64,000 bases of DNA from an uncultured Collinsella sp. (GCA_902475245.1 CABRYP010000004.1:18844-82843), one strand, 5' to 3'; shown: positions 51,967-59,884, counted from the stretch's first letter. Notes: generated by a model not told the origin, from the letters alone. Translations and numbers: made by a program.

Positions 51967-52107
51967 GTTACGGCGTTTTACCAAACGCCGTAACGGGCCG
52001 ACGCTGCAAACCCGCCAGAGCGGCAATCTGCCTTTCAACTTCGGCGGCATGATCAAAAGATCAATGCCGCCTTGTTTCAAGGCACCTTGCTCGCTCTGGC
52101 GGGTTTT
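51967..52107 (+). ncRNA. structured RNA/repeat element, copy B (3' of the SDR gene)
   Basis: Hairpin 1: GTTACGGCGTTT/AAACGCCGTAAC (51967-51978, 51983-51994). Outer stem: AACCCGCCAGAGCG with CGCTCTGGCGGGTT (52009-52022, 52092-52105). Inner helix: GGCGGCATGATC/GATCAATGCCGCC (52043-52071). Unpaired CGACGCTGC, GGCAATCTG and CACCTTGCT are the same as in copy A; each helix differs by paired changes. It begins 2 bases after the SDR stop. An insertion sequence starts a few bases after its end. Confidence 0.75.
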
Positions 52108-52127
52108 CGCTCATATGACCCAATCCG

Positions 52128-52389
52128 CTGTCAAGAGCCACAATGGCCCCGCCGACCGCTTGCAATCGGTCGGCGGGGCTTGCCGTTAACCCGTCCCGGT
52201 CCGCCCCCGGCATGTCATCGACGCCTTCGGCTCAGTCTCATATCCGCGGATACCGTTCTGTCGGCCCGCACTCCATTCCTTCGGCGGGGTTCCCCAAGTC
52301 TGTCGAGGCGCATGCGGAGGGCTCCGCGCGCACAGCGAAATAGGGGGTGTCCCCGAAGGCCGCCCGGCTCGCCGGGACGGGGGCTATGT
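52128..52389 (-). ncRNA. candidate IS bridge RNA region
   Basis: 262 bases between the left inverted repeat and the end of the transposase gene hold no reading frame but strong structure, including a perfect 13-bp hairpin (GCCCCGCCGACCG at 52146-52158 with CGGTCGGCGGGGC at 52167-52179) and a GGGGGTGTCCCC hairpin. IS1111-group elements encode their guide (bridge) RNA in this place. The guide loops themselves have not been identified. Confidence 0.45.
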
Positions 52390-53511
52390 CTATTCCGCGC
52401 CCTCCCGGCACATCATGCCGAGGGCCCAGAGCCACCTCACGAGCTCGGCCGCGGTGGCCGCGTTGGCCTTCGCCTGGGGCATGCCCCTCTCGAGCATCTC
52501 CTCGCGCCGCCGCAGGAGCCGCTCGGACCCCTTCCTCCCGTGAACCCTTATCTCGAGGGGCACGCCCGTGTCCCTCGGCATGAGCTTCGGCTGGTGCCGT
52601 GCCGCGGCGTAGCACCATGAACCCTCAACGGCCAGCTTCCTCACGAGCGCGTTGCCCGCACCGCTGATGCCTCCGAGCCGCACGGAGTCGCCACTCGACC
52701 TCTGACTCGGCGCGAGGCCGAAATAGGCCGTGACCTGCCTTCCGGAACGGAACCTCGTGAAGTCGCCGACCTCGGCCGAGAAGGCCGCGGCCAGCGCGAA
52801 GGCGCAGCCCTTGATCGACTGGAGGGCGGCCACCTCCGCGGCGATCGGGCTGGCATCCACGGCGGCCCTGTACTCGGAGAGCAGGTCCGCCCGGGCCTCC
52901 GCCGCGGCCTCGACCTCGTTCCTCAGGGCGGCGAGCGTCCGAACCCCGCCATCGTCCTCCGGCCTGACCTTGTCGAGCCACCTCAGGAAGTCGTAGGTCC
53001 AGTACTTCCTCGGGTTGCCGGCGGGCGTGGTGCCGCCGTAGACGAACCCCCGCTTTGCGAGGAAGGCGAGCAGCCGCTGCTTGGCGGTCGCCAGGCGCGC
53101 GGTCGCCCCGTCGTAGGCGCCGGCGAGGTCCCTGATGCCTTCGACCTCGGGGGAGGGGACCCATATGGGGGAGATGTCGTGGGCGAGTATCGCCTTGGCC
53201 ATCCTGGCGGCGTCGTTCCTGTCGTTCTTGGAGGCCGAGTCGGCGGCCGACCTGGGGATCTTCGAGACCGCGGCGACGACGCACTCGACGCCGAGCCCGG
53301 CGAGCTCCCTTTGCGGGGCGAAGCCGAGGTAGCCGCTCTCGTAGGCCGCGAGCGACGGCCCGGGGAACCCATCCATCCACCCGGCGATCTCGCCCCAGGG
53401 GTTGCCGGGGAACCTCCTCGTCACGGTCTCGCCGGTGTCCGCGTCGAGGGCGCAGACGGTGGTCGACCTCAGGTGGACGTCCATCCCGAACGCGGTAGAA
53501 TACTTTGGCAT
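52390..53511 (-). CDS. IS110-family DEDD transposase
   Basis: A 373-residue recombinase with an N-terminal RuvC-like DEDD domain (GMDVH with the first Asp near residue 10; KNDRNDAARMAKA near residue 95) and a C-terminal Tnp_20 domain. The latter has a helix-hairpin-helix (SIKGCAFALAAAF) and the nucleophile region SGDSVRLGGISGAGNALVRK. IS110 recombinases act with a bridge RNA that specifies donor and target. The frame is intact, with GGGAGG before the ATG, so the element may still be active. Composition is very GC-rich and codon use differs from neighbours (many CTC and CGG codons). Confidence 0.9.
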   Translation of the reverse strand: MPKYSTAFGMDVHLRSTTVCALDADTGETVTRRFPGNPWGEIAGWMDGFPGPSLAAYESGYLGFAPQRELAGLGVECVVAAVSKIPRSAADSASKNDRNDAARMAKAILAHDISPIWVPSPEVEGIRDLAGAYDGATARLATAKQRLLAFLAKRGFVYGGTTPAGNPRKYWTYDFLRWLDKVRPEDDGGVRTLAALRNEVEAAAEARADLLSEYRAAVDASPIAAEVAALQSIKGCAFALAAAFSAEVGDFTRFRSGRQVTAYFGLAPSQRSSGDSVRLGGISGAGNALVRKLAVEGSWCYAAARHQPKLMPRDTGVPLEIRVHGRKGSERLLRRREEMLERGMPQAKANAATAAELVRWLWALGMMCREGAE

Positions 53512-53839
53512 GGGAGCCTCCCAACCTCGTTGCGGCGCGGCTGCGCCTATGGCACTTCAACATCATTGTCGCAGCCCCGACCCGCGGTCACGAGCGGGGG
53601 CTCCTATCTTTTTAGTGCCCTCGGATTGGGTCATAGTGTCTGTCGGTGCCATAGCATCGGCGTTGCTGTGGCTGTCGGAAATGATCCGTTGGGGACGGAG
53701 GAAAACGGATCATTTTTATCCTGGTGCATTGGTGCAAGTGGGCAGGTTTCCTTTGCGCCAGTTTCTGTCGAGTCGGTGCTCCTTGCGGGTTGCCCGTATA
53801 ATGGTTTGCGTATGAACCGCAACCAAGGAGTTCCAGTTT
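53512..53839. other. IS right end and tgt upstream region with palindrome
   Basis: The 328-base gap contains the right end of the insertion sequence (to 53635). It also holds a palindrome, AAATGATCCGTT (53679-53690) pairing with AACGGATCATTT (53704-53715) and followed by TT; this could terminate read-through from the left. A TATAAT at 53797-53802 is the likely -10 of tgt. Nothing coding is seen. Confidence 0.55.
53797..53802 (+). promoter_or_regulatory. -10 hexamer of tgt
   Basis: TATAAT lies 38 bases before the tgt start. A clear -35 at 17 bases is not seen. Confidence 0.4.
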
Positions 53840-54979
53840 ATGGACCAGAGCCTTTTTAAATTCGACCTGATCGCCGAGGACCCGACGACGCACGCGCGTG
53901 CCGGCGTACTGCACACCCCGCACGGCGATATCGAGACGCCAATCTTTATGCCCGTGGGCACCAAGGCAAACGTCAAGGGTATTCCTACCGAGACCGTCAA
54001 ACAGCTCGGCGCCCAGATCGTGCTTGCCAACACCTATCACCTGTCCATGCGTCCCGGCGAGGACACCATTGCCGAGCTGGGCGGCCTGCACAAGTTTATG
54101 AACTGGCACGGCCCCATTCTTACCGATTCGGGCGGCTTCCAGGTGTTCAGCCACAACGACGCCGTCAAGCTCACCGACGAGGGCGTGCGCTTTATCGTCA
54201 ACGACTACGACGGCCGCCACGTGTTCTGGACGCCCGAGGACAACATGGAAATCGCCATGAAGCTCGGCTCCGATATCTGCATGCAGCTCGACCAGTGCCC
54301 GGGCTATCCCGCCACGCGCGCCTACGTCGAGCGCGCCGTTGAGCTGTCGAGTATGTGGGCCGAGCGCTGCTATAAGGCGCATACCCGCGATGACCAGGCG
54401 CTCTTTGGCATCGTCCAAGGCGGCATGCACCTGGACCTGCGCCTGCGCTCGCTGCGCCATCTGGAGGAGTGCGGCGACTTCCCGGGTTACGGCATCGGCG
54501 GCTATTCGGTGGGCGAAGACCACGAGACCATGTTCGAGACGCTGGCACCGCTGGTTTCCGAGTACATGCCTAAGCACAAGCCGCGCTACCTCATGGGCGT
54601 CGGCAACCCTACCACGCTCGTGCGCGGCGTTGGCGTGGGCATCGACATGTTCGACTGCGTGCTGCCGACGCGCACCGGCCGCATGGGTACGGCGTTCTCC
54701 AGTGAAGGTCGCCTTAACTTCCGCAACGCGCGCTTTGCGCACGACGACGGCCCTATCGACCCCACCTGCACCTGCCCGGTGTGCACGGGCGGCTACAGCC
54801 GTGCGCTCATCCGTCACATGGTCACGCAGAAGGAGATGCTCGGCGGTATTCTGCTGTCGATGCACAACATCTACTACCTGCTCAACCTTATGCAGCGTGC
54901 CCGTCAGGCCATTATCGAGGGCCGTTACGGCGCGTTTGTGAGCGACTGGATGAACAGCCCTGCGGCGGTGGATTACTAA
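53840..54979 (+). CDS. tgt: queuine tRNA-ribosyltransferase
   Basis: TGT exchanges guanine-34 in GUN-anticodon tRNAs for preQ1 (in bacteria). The 379-residue protein has the nucleophilic Asp in the DMFDCVLPTR segment (near 271), the general Asp in LTDSGGFQVF (near 96), GIVQGGMHLDLR, GIGGYSVGE, YLMGVGNP and the zinc site CTCPVC...H near residues 313-325. AAGGAG lies 9 bases before the ATG. With queA and queH it forms the queuosine set; the preQ1 synthesis genes (queCDEF) are not in the window, so preQ1 may be salvaged or made elsewhere. Confidence 0.96.
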   Translation: MDQSLFKFDLIAEDPTTHARAGVLHTPHGDIETPIFMPVGTKANVKGIPTETVKQLGAQIVLANTYHLSMRPGEDTIAELGGLHKFMNWHGPILTDSGGFQVFSHNDAVKLTDEGVRFIVNDYDGRHVFWTPEDNMEIAMKLGSDICMQLDQCPGYPATRAYVERAVELSSMWAERCYKAHTRDDQALFGIVQGGMHLDLRLRSLRHLEECGDFPGYGIGGYSVGEDHETMFETLAPLVSEYMPKHKPRYLMGVGNPTTLVRGVGVGIDMFDCVLPTRTGRMGTAFSSEGRLNFRNARFAHDDGPIDPTCTCPVCTGGYSRALIRHMVTQKEMLGGILLSMHNIYYLLNLMQRARQAIIEGRYGAFVSDWMNSPAAVDY

Positions 54980-55051
54980 GAGCCGCGACCGCTGACCGAT
55001 GCCTTGCAAGCGCTTGATGCATCGTGGGTACCATACCGAATAGTTGATGTT

Positions 55052-55099
55052 CGGGCGGGTGTTTGGCGCATGGCGTCGACCCCGCCCGTTTTTCTTTTT
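55052..55099 (+). terminator. terminator between tgt and the LOG gene
   Basis: CGGGCGGG pairs with CCCGCCCG and is followed by TTTTTCTTTTT. It ends 17 bases before the LOG start, so the LOG gene must be served by read-through or by a promoter very close by. Confidence 0.8.
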
Positions 55100-55115
55100 C
55101 CCGATAGGAGTACCC

Positions 55116-55874
55116 ATGATTGAGAACGAGAATGTCGAGGGCGAGTCCGCCTACGACGAGACGTACCGCCGCGGTCCCGTGGTTATGCGCGGCCCCATGA
55201 TTCCTAAGGACAACACCTACGCCAACCTGCTGGCGCCCGAGGAGTCGACCGACTGGCTGCATGCTGATCCGTGGCGCGTGCTGCGCATCCAGGCCGAGTT
55301 TGTCGATGGCTTTGGCGCACTTGCCGAGCTCGGGCCCGCTGTGACCATCTTCGGCAGCGCCCGCATGCCCAAGACCGATCCGCTCTATAAGGCGGCGCGC
55401 ACGGTCGGCCGCAAAATCGCCCAGCGCGGCGTGGCGGTCATCACCGGTGGCGGCCCCGGCATCATGGAAGCGGCCAACAGGGGAGCGGCGAGTGTCAACG
55501 GCAAGTCAGTTGGCCTGGGCATTGAATTGCCGCACGAGCATGGGCTCAATAAATACGTGAACCTCGGCATGGACTTCCGTTACTTCTTTGTGCGCAAGAC
55601 CATGTTCGTCAAATACAGCTCGGGCGCCATCGTGTTTCCCGGAGGTTTTGGTACGCTCGACGAAATGTTCGAGGTGCTCACGCTGGTGCAGACGCACAAG
55701 GTCAAGCGCATGCCGCTCGTGCTGGTGGGCACCGAGTACTGGCAGGGCCTATTCGACTGGCTTAACGGTCCGGTGATGGACGCCGGTATGATCAGCCCGC
55801 TCGATCCGGAGTTGGTGCACATTACCGACGACCTCAACGAGGCCGTCGATATCGCCCTGAGCGGGCTGATGTAG
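55116..55874 (+). CDS. LOG-family nucleotide 5'-monophosphate nucleosidase
   Basis: A Rossmann-fold protein of the LOG (lonely guy) family, 252 residues. The signatures are FGSARMPKTDPLY, TGGGPGIMEAANRGA, the arginine in FRYFFVRKTMFVKYS and the diagnostic PGGFGTLDEMFE near residue 185. Members hydrolyse the N-glycosidic bond of nucleoside monophosphates; some were earlier misnamed lysine decarboxylases. The first 60 residues are a non-conserved acidic extension. ATAGGAG precedes the ATG at 55116; the frame extends to 55044 across the terminator. Substrate not predictable. Confidence 0.88.
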   Translation: MIENENVEGESAYDETYRRGPVVMRGPMIPKDNTYANLLAPEESTDWLHADPWRVLRIQAEFVDGFGALAELGPAVTIFGSARMPKTDPLYKAARTVGRKIAQRGVAVITGGGPGIMEAANRGAASVNGKSVGLGIELPHEHGLNKYVNLGMDFRYFFVRKTMFVKYSSGAIVFPGGFGTLDEMFEVLTLVQTHKVKRMPLVLVGTEYWQGLFDWLNGPVMDAGMISPLDPELVHITDDLNEAVDIALSGLM

Positions 55875-55902
55875 GGCGAGCGTGCCTGTCGTTGTAGTGA
55901 TG

Positions 55903-55942
55903 AGAAGGCAGACTGATGCTATTTAACATCAGTCTGCCTTCT
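55903..55942. repeat. 16-bp perfect palindrome upstream of the RelB/YafQ pair
   Basis: AGAAGGCAGACTGATG (55903-55918) and CATCAGTCTGCCTTCT (55927-55942) are perfectly complementary around 8 bases. It lies 8 bases upstream of TATACT (55951-55956), the probable -10 of the toxin-antitoxin genes. No T-run follows on either strand, so an operator is more likely than a terminator. Confidence 0.55.
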
Positions 55943-55950
55943 AAACTGGG

Positions 55951-55956
55951 TATACT
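55951..55956 (+). promoter_or_regulatory. -10 of the toxin-antitoxin operon
   Basis: TATACT lies 31 bases before the antitoxin ATG, directly after the 55903 palindrome, which would allow autoregulation by the antitoxin complex. Confidence 0.4.
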
Positions 55957-55987
55957 GATGCAAAAGACGAGAGCGAGGAGGTCGTGT

Positions 55988-56287
55988 ATGTCTACTGCAA
56001 CGGTTAAGCCTACGACGGTTCGCATCGAAGAGGGGCTCAAGGAACAGGCGACTGAGTTCTTGGATACGGTTGGTCTGAGTCTCAATTCGTATCTCAACCT
56101 TGCTGTTCGGCAGCTGGTAAATCAGCGAAAGATTCCTTTTGAGATCGTTGGTCGATCCGAAGTTCCCAACGAGGCGACGAGGCGCGCCATGGTGATCGCT
56201 GAAGCTCATGAGTTGGGGATTCTGCCAGACGACAGCCCGTCATTCAATAACGCTGATGAGCTTATATCATTCCTCGATGAGGACTAG
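55988..56287 (+). CDS. RelB/DinJ-family antitoxin
   Basis: A 99-residue protein with an N-terminal ribbon-helix-helix DNA-binding domain (TVRIEEGLKEQATEFLDTVGLSLNSYLNLAV, split: TVRIEEGLKEQATEF, VGLSLNSYLNLAV) as in DinJ. A C-terminal tail should wrap around the toxin. GAGGAGG lies 7 bases before the ATG at 55988; the frame is open to 55916 but that part is the palindrome. The toxin gene starts 2 bases after the stop. Antitoxins of this type neutralise YafQ and repress their own promoter. Confidence 0.9.
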   Translation: MSTATVKPTTVRIEEGLKEQATEFLDTVGLSLNSYLNLAVRQLVNQRKIPFEIVGRSEVPNEATRRAMVIAEAHELGILPDDSPSFNNADELISFLDED

Positions 56288-56289
56288 CG

Positions 56290-56598
56290 ATGTTTGAGAT
56301 TAAAGTCGAGGCTCAGTTTAAGGCGGATTACAAACGGACGATGCGCATCCATCCGCAGCTAAAAACCGAGTTTAAGGCGGCGGTTGCAGAACTTGCGGCT
56401 CACGGCTCGCTTCCCGCGGAATATGGTGCCCACGAGCTTTCAAACCCGGGCGGCAATTACAACGGCCACATCGATTTCCATCTATCCGATGGCTTGGTCG
56501 ATGTGGTCGTTCTGTACTTGCCGCATAAGACTAATCCTGTGATCCGACTGGTCAGAATGGGCTCGCATGAGGAACTGTTCCGGGGCCCGCAGGGCTGA
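56290..56598 (+). CDS. YafQ-family mRNA interferase toxin
   Basis: A 102-residue RelE-superfamily ribosome-dependent endoribonuclease. FKADYKRTMRIHPQL matches the YafQ opening helix; LPAEYGAHELS and YNGHIDFHLSDGLVDVVVLY match the central beta sheet (with the usual catalytic histidines); MGSHEELF is the C-terminal conserved segment. It is coupled to the antitoxin (2-base gap). The frame is intact, so the module should be functional. Inserted between the LOG and degV genes, it may be a recent acquisition. Confidence 0.9.
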   Translation: MFEIKVEAQFKADYKRTMRIHPQLKTEFKAAVAELAAHGSLPAEYGAHELSNPGGNYNGHIDFHLSDGLVDVVVLYLPHKTNPVIRLVRMGSHEELFRGPQG

Positions 56599-56613
56599 TT
56601 GCCGATTTCTAAG

Positions 56614-56677
56614 TTGCGGTGGAATAGGGATTGATTTGCGGCTGGTAAGCCAAAAAACAGTCCCTATTCCACCGCAA
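56614..56677. repeat. TTGCGGTG-type stem-loop repeat, copy 2
   Basis: TTGCGGTGGAATAGGGA (56614-56630) pairs with TCCCTATTCCACCGCAA (56661-56677), enclosing a GGCTGGTAAGCC hairpin. It lies between the convergent toxin and degV 2 genes. No T-run follows. Confidence 0.75.
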
Positions 56678-56692
56678 GTGGTAAAGGTGCCC

Positions 56693-57553
56693 CTAGTGGA
56701 TGGGTTGGTAGCGGGGGCAGTAGCTGATGGCGATGGCGTCGACGCCTACGTGGGTGGCGATGGTGCAGCCGATGGGGCCGGTGCCGGCGTCTACGTAGTC
56801 TTGGCCCGCGAGCGCTTGGTTGACGAGCTCCTGCTCCTCGGCGGCGCCGGTCGTGAGCACGCGCACGCTGGAGCCCGGGTGCTCGGACAAAAATGCGAGG
56901 CAATCGGCCATGGTGTTGGCGACGATGCGCTTGGCGCCGCGGCCCTTTTTGACGGCCTTGATCTCGCCCGATTTCCACTCCGGCGAAACGGCCAGGCGAA
57001 TGTTGAGCATCTGCGTGAGCTGGCCGGCGAGCTTGGGCGCGCGGCCGTTCTTAACGAGGTTCTCGAGCGTGCGGGGAATCAGCAGCAGGTGGGCGTCGGG
57101 CAGCGTCGCGCGGATCTGCGCCTCGGTCTCGTCCAGACTGCGGCCGTCCTCGCGCATGGCCAGTGCGTACTCCACCAGCAGGCCCTCGGCACCCGAGCCG
57201 GTGCGCGAGTCGATGCAGCGAACGTCGAGCTCGTGCGTTTCGGCCGTCAGGCTGGCGTTGGCATAGCAGGCGGACCACTCGCTGCACAGCGAGATAAAGA
57301 TGGCGCTGTCGTGGCCGTCGGCGAGCACGCGGTCAAAGAGCGCCTTGAACTCGCCGGCGCTCGGCTGCGAGGTGTGCGGCAGCTGCTCGGAGCCGGCCAT
57401 GCGCACGACGTATTCCTCGGCGGTAATCTGCACCTGGTCGAGCAGGTCCTCGCCCTCGATAATCACATGCAGCGGAATCACGTAAATGCCGAGCTCTTGG
57501 GCGCGGGCGGGGGAGATGTCCGACGTGGAGTCGGTTATGATGGCAAAAGACAT
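56693..57553 (-). CDS. DegV family fatty-acid-binding protein
   Basis: A second DegV/FakB-type protein, 286 residues. FAIITDSTSDISP is the diagnostic N-terminal strand, followed by LPHTSQPSAGEF, IFISLCSEWSACYAN, DSRTGSGAEGLLVEYA and LNIRLAVSPEW. It shares the family fold with the 40252 protein but is clearly different in sequence, so the two probably bind different fatty acids. The start is the ATG at 57553 with AAAGGTG upstream. It is divergent from the HAD phosphatase gene. Confidence 0.9.
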   Translation of the reverse strand: MSFAIITDSTSDISPARAQELGIYVIPLHVIIEGEDLLDQVQITAEEYVVRMAGSEQLPHTSQPSAGEFKALFDRVLADGHDSAIFISLCSEWSACYANASLTAETHELDVRCIDSRTGSGAEGLLVEYALAMREDGRSLDETEAQIRATLPDAHLLLIPRTLENLVKNGRAPKLAGQLTQMLNIRLAVSPEWKSGEIKAVKKGRGAKRIVANTMADCLAFLSEHPGSSVRVLTTGAAEEQELVNQALAGQDYVDAGTGPIGCTIATHVGVDAIAISYCPRYQPIH

Positions 57554-57709
57554 AATTGCACCTTTCGTTGGGGCGCTTGCGCGCCGCCTTCTGAGAGCAA
57601 AGTGCGACAAGTATAGTAGAGTCGTTCCACATTGCCAGCTTTAATTGTTGAATAGTCAACAGTTTGAAGTGTCGGTGTGGAAATCGCCAACTGGGGAAGA
57701 AGGATATCG

Positions 57710-58372
57710 ATGGCGGCATTACAGCTATGCGAGCGGCCGGTCGTGCTGTTTGATTTCGATGGCACGGTGGCCGATACGGGCCGGGCGGTGATGACCTCGA
57801 CGCGCAAAACGCTGGCTGCGCGCGGGTTTTCTGAGGCGCAGATGGGTGACCTGCGCCGCATGATCGGGCCGCCCCTGTGGAAGAGCTTCCACGACTTTTA
57901 CGGCTTCTCGCGCGAGGAGTCGCTTGTGGTGGCCGACGAGTACCGTGCCTTTTTTGATGAGCTGGGACCGGAAGAGTACCCCGTGTTCGATGGAGTCCCC
58001 GAGCTGCTCGACAGCCTTGCCGCGCGGGGGCATCGCATGGCGGTCGCGACGTCTCGCATGGAGGCAAAGTGCATTGACATGGTGCGTGAGCTGGGGCTTT
58101 GCCAGTTCGAAGCCGTGGTCGGCATGAATCCGCCGCAGGGACGCGAGACCAAGGCCGATTCGGTCCGCGATGCCCTGGCGGCGCTCGGCGCGACGGCCGA
58201 CGATGCCGTGATGATCGGCGATCGCTTCAACGATGTGGAGGGCGCGCATGCGATGGGCGTGCCGTGCATTGGCATCTATTCGGGCGCGGCGGCGCCGGGG
58301 GAGCACGAGGCCGCGGGTGCCGATGCGGTGGTGCACTCGGTGGCCGAGCTTGCTAAACTTTTCGCTATCTAA
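57710..58372 (+). CDS. HAD-family hydrolase (phosphoglycolate phosphatase-like)
   Basis: A 220-residue HAD phosphatase. Motif I VLFDFDGTVAD with the nucleophilic Asp lies near residue 15; a helical cap (35-85) follows; motif II is VATSR; motif III a lysine in RETKADSV; motif IV is MIGDRFNDVEGA. The layout is that of Gph/PpaX, which act on phosphoglycolate or pyrophosphate; the substrate is not fixed. GAAGGAT precedes the ATG at 57710. The peptidase gene follows after 54 bases and may be co-transcribed. Confidence 0.88.
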   Translation: MAALQLCERPVVLFDFDGTVADTGRAVMTSTRKTLAARGFSEAQMGDLRRMIGPPLWKSFHDFYGFSREESLVVADEYRAFFDELGPEEYPVFDGVPELLDSLAARGHRMAVATSRMEAKCIDMVRELGLCQFEAVVGMNPPQGRETKADSVRDALAALGATADDAVMIGDRFNDVEGAHAMGVPCIGIYSGAAAPGEHEAAGADAVVHSVAELAKLFAI

Positions 58373-58426
58373 TGACGTAATGTGAGGAGCGGGCGTGCCC
58401 GCTGCTCATTGGTAAGGAGGTCGTCC

Positions 58427-59863
58427 ATGAATCAGGTGGAGCAGAGCGTTGCCGAGTATGTCGACGAGGTTTGGGAAGATGTCGTCGCCGATATCGAGCA
58501 GCTGGTGAGCTATCCGTCTGTGGCTATTGCTGCCGATGCAGAGCCCGGTGCGCCGTTTGGCCGTCCGGTCCGTGATGCGCTCGATTGCGCGCTCGGCATT
58601 GCGCAAAAGCTCGGCTACCAGACGAGCGATGACGAGGGCTTTGTGGGCATCGCCGATATCCCGGGCCGCGGTGATAAGCAGCTTGCGACCATTTGCCATG
58701 TGGACGTGGTGCCCGCCGGTCCCGGCTGGAACACCGACCCGTTTGCGATGGAGCGTCGCGAGGGCTGGCTGCTCGGCCGTGGCGTGATCGACGACAAGGG
58801 CCCGGCGGTGTTGTCGCTCTACGCTGGCGCTTATCTGCTCAAACACGGCATTGTGCCACGCTATACCTTCCGCGCGCTGCTGGGCTGCGATGAGGAAGTT
58901 GGCATGTCCGACGTTCATCATTATCTGGAGAACTACCCCAACCCAGACTTTCTGTTTACGCCCGATGCCGAGTTCCCGGTCTGCAATGCCGAGAAGGGCC
59001 AGTTTGGGGCGACGTTTGTGAGCTCCAAGATCGACGGCGGGCGCATTGTGTCCTGGAGCGGTGCCGAGGCGAGCAACGCCATTCCGTCGCAGTCTATCTG
59101 CGAGCTTGCGATTGCCGCCGATGAGCTGCCGGCACCCGCTGAGAATGCCGACCGCCTGGAGATCACCGCACTCGATAACGGGCATGCGCAGATTTTCGCC
59201 CACGGCATTGGCGGTCATGCCTCGATGCCCGAGGGAACGATCAATGCCGTCGGCCTCATCGTGGCGTATCTGCGTGAGGCCGAGGACGCGTTTGGTGCGC
59301 GCGATGAGCGCCTGCTGACGCCTGCCGAGCATGAGTTTGTCAAGTTTCTGGCCTTTGTGCATGCGGACGCCTATGGTCGCGGCCTGGGTATCGATGCGAC
59401 GAGCGCGGCGTTTGGCCCGCTCACGTGCAACCCCGGCGTCATCCGTGTGGCGGATGGCCATATCGAGCAGGTCATCGACGTGCGCTTCCCCGATAGCACC
59501 AGCGCCGATACCATCTGCGAGCAGCTTGAGCCGCTCGTGGGCCGCTTTGGTGTGACGTATCGCGTGGGTCGTGCCAAGGTGCCGTTCTCGGTCTCTGCCG
59601 ACGATCCGGCCGTGAAGGCGCTTATCGATACCTATAACGAGTTTACGGGCAAGCATGCCGAGCCCTTTGCCATGGGCGGCGGCACGTACGCGCGCAACTT
59701 TGCCCGCGCCGTATCGTTTGGCCCCGAGGAGACCGGCCTGGAGCTGCCCGCATGGGGCGGCCAGATGCACGGCCCCAACGAGTGCGCCAACGAGGAGCAG
59801 CTCAAGCAAGCACTCAAGATTTACATCGTGGCAATCCTGCGCCTCAACGAGCTCGAACTTTAA
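58427..59863 (+). CDS. PepV-like M20 dipeptidase
   Basis: A zinc-dependent M20 peptidase of the PepV/Sapep group, 478 residues. The metal ligands are visible: ICHVDVVPAGPGW (His), GRGVIDDKGP (bridging Asp), LLGCDEEVGMSD (catalytic Glu pair), PDAEFPVCNAEKG (Asp) and the final histidine in GQMHGPNE. The dimerisation/lid domain lies between about 190 and 370. AAGGAGG precedes the ATG by 6 bases. PepV-type enzymes cleave dipeptides and some N-terminal amino acids. The gene is followed by the third copy of the TTGCGGTG repeat, which serves as its terminator. Confidence 0.9.
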   Translation: MNQVEQSVAEYVDEVWEDVVADIEQLVSYPSVAIAADAEPGAPFGRPVRDALDCALGIAQKLGYQTSDDEGFVGIADIPGRGDKQLATICHVDVVPAGPGWNTDPFAMERREGWLLGRGVIDDKGPAVLSLYAGAYLLKHGIVPRYTFRALLGCDEEVGMSDVHHYLENYPNPDFLFTPDAEFPVCNAEKGQFGATFVSSKIDGGRIVSWSGAEASNAIPSQSICELAIAADELPAPAENADRLEITALDNGHAQIFAHGIGGHASMPEGTINAVGLIVAYLREAEDAFGARDERLLTPAEHEFVKFLAFVHADAYGRGLGIDATSAAFGPLTCNPGVIRVADGHIEQVIDVRFPDSTSADTICEQLEPLVGRFGVTYRVGRAKVPFSVSADDPAVKALIDTYNEFTGKHAEPFAMGGGTYARNFARAVSFGPEETGLELPAWGGQMHGPNECANEEQLKQALKIYIVAILRLNELEL

Positions 59864-59884
59864 GATTACGCGGTTTCCCAATCT

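Larger units (their letters stand above)
52114..53635 (-). mobile_element. IS110-family (IS1111-like) insertion sequence
   Basis: Perfect 14-bp inverted repeats, TATGACCCAATCCG at 52114-52127 and its complement at 53622-53635, bracket a single DEDD transposase gene on the minus strand. Length is about 1.52 kb. Subterminal inverted repeats of this kind mark the IS1111 group of IS110 elements. The long non-coding segment is downstream of the transposase (52128-52389), the position of the bridge RNA in that group. Exact outer ends are uncertain by a few bases. Confidence 0.75.

Noticed and set aside
48708..52107. Elements A and B as preQ1-sensing riboswitches because they lie near queA and tgt
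   Set aside because: They lie 3' of queA and of the SDR gene rather than 5' of queuosine genes, and the larger structure does not match preQ1 classes.
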